From Nocardioidaceae bacterium (GTDB lineage: Bacteria; Actinomycetota; Actinomycetes; Propionibacteriales; Nocardioidaceae), in assembly GCA_013696975.1 (NCBI GenBank), contig JACCXO010000026.1:1-37948 (forward strand): a DNA stretch of 37,948 nucleotides, in the 5' to 3' direction. Made by a program: the position numbers and the translations under genes. The notes under the pieces were generated by a model that did not search any database, had not been told where the DNA came from, and saw only the letters and a list, made by a program, of their open reading frames with translations. This document shows, piece after piece, positions 37,046 through 37,948 of the stretch; the stretch's first letter is position 1, and every line of letters begins with the position of its first letter.

Positions 37046-37948
37046 TCTTTCGGCCGGGTAATTCGGGCACCGGTTCGCTGCTCGTTATCTCAGGAGCGGC
37101 CTTGTTCGGCACGGTCGGCACAGCTAGGTTGCTCGGACCGGCCGCACCAGCCGTGTCGGTGAGCGCTGTTCGGCTGGCTTTGGCGGCTGCGGTCCTGCTG
37201 GTCCTGGCTGGGATGCATGGTGCAGCTCCGCTCGTCGCCGCCTCACGGTTGCCTGCGGTATGGGTCGCGGGCGTCGCTCAGGCCGCCTTCAACGTCACCT
37301 TCTTCGGGGCGGTGACTCGATCTGGGGTTGCGCTTGGCACCTTGGTGGCGATCGGCTGTACGCCGGTTCTCACGGGTCTGATCGCTGGGCGGGTGACACG
37401 AGCATGGGCAATGGCAACAGGTCTCGCTCTCGTGGGCCTGGCGGCGTTGCTCGGCGGCGACCTGGGCAACGGTGCCACCATCAGCGGACTGCTGTTTGCG
37501 TTGGGAGCTTCAGCGTCATACGCCATCTTCATCACGGCGAGTTCAGCCCTCGCGTCCTCGCCGGTGGCGATGCCGGCCAAGCTGGCGGCGATCTTCGTCG
37601 TCGCAGCGCTGAGCCTGTCCCCGGCGCTCGGCGTGTCTGACCTCGCCTGGGTGACGACGGCTGACGGCTTCGGAATGGTCTTGTACCTCGCGGTTGCGGC
37701 GACGGTGTTGGCCTACAACCTGTTCAATCGCGGGCTCCGCACCGTCGAGCCGGGGACAGCAGCCACGTTGGCGCTCGTGGAACCGCTGGTGGCGGCGATG
37801 CTCGGCGTGGTGGTCTTGAGTGAGCAACTTTCGCCGCTGAGCTGGCTCGGCGCCGGCGTCGTGCTGGTGGCGCTGTTGCTGATGGTCCGCGTTGCAGCGC
37901 CTGAGCTTGCTCAGTCCAGCGCCCCGCCGACGGGCCACCCGTCGCGTT
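37042..37948 (+). CDS. EamA/DMT family transporter, truncated by the window end
   Basis: GTG at 37042 overlaps the preceding stop (GTGA); repeated hydrophobic helices, ending AATLALVEPLVAAMLGVVVLSEQLSPLSWLGAGVVLVALLLM. Confidence 0.85.
   Translation, partial: MIFRPGNSGTGSLLVISGAALFGTVGTARLLGPAAPAVSVSAVRLALAAAVLLVLAGMHGAAPLVAASRLPAVWVAGVAQAAFNVTFFGAVTRSGVALGTLVAIGCTPVLTGLIAGRVTRAWAMATGLALVGLAALLGGDLGNGATISGLLFALGASASYAIFITASSALASSPVAMPAKLAAIFVVAALSLSPALGVSDLAWVTTADGFGMVLYLAVAATVLAYNLFNRGLRTVEPGTAATLALVEPLVAAMLGVVVLSEQLSPLSWLGAGVVLVALLLMVRVAAPELAQSSAPPTGHPSR

Overview
The window is a GC-rich actinobacterial chromosome segment. It carries a conserved housekeeping backbone: leuS (5'-truncated), degV, comEA-comEC, holA, rpsT, lepA, a DEAD-box helicase, fadD-type acyl-CoA synthetase, hemW, DUF3097, hrcA-dnaJ-rsmE, HIT, phoH, ybeY, a CBS/HlyC-type protein, a cytidine-deaminase-like gene and an EamA transporter (3'-truncated). 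About 8 kb of accessory and decaying DNA separates rpsT from lepA. It holds a frameshifted, N-truncated molybdopterin oxidoreductase, two overlapping APH-fold kinases, a fossil serine recombinase and an RHH antitoxin whose upstream toxin-like partner is frameshifted. The strongest non-coding signals are: (i) three intergenic loci with tandem units of exactly 22 nt sharing a TCAAC/TCGAC-like core (upstream of lepA, fadD/hemW, rsmE/Gmad2); (ii) a CIRCE element upstream of hrcA; (iii) competing hairpin segments between tandem GAF-ANTAR genes and fadD; (iv) dyad operators upstream of a frameshifted sigma factor and of the TA operon; (v) a 25-bp tandem repeat spanning the stop codon of an MBL gene. 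No rRNA, tRNA or CRISPR array was recognised. All homology calls are from motif recognition by eye; no database search was run.
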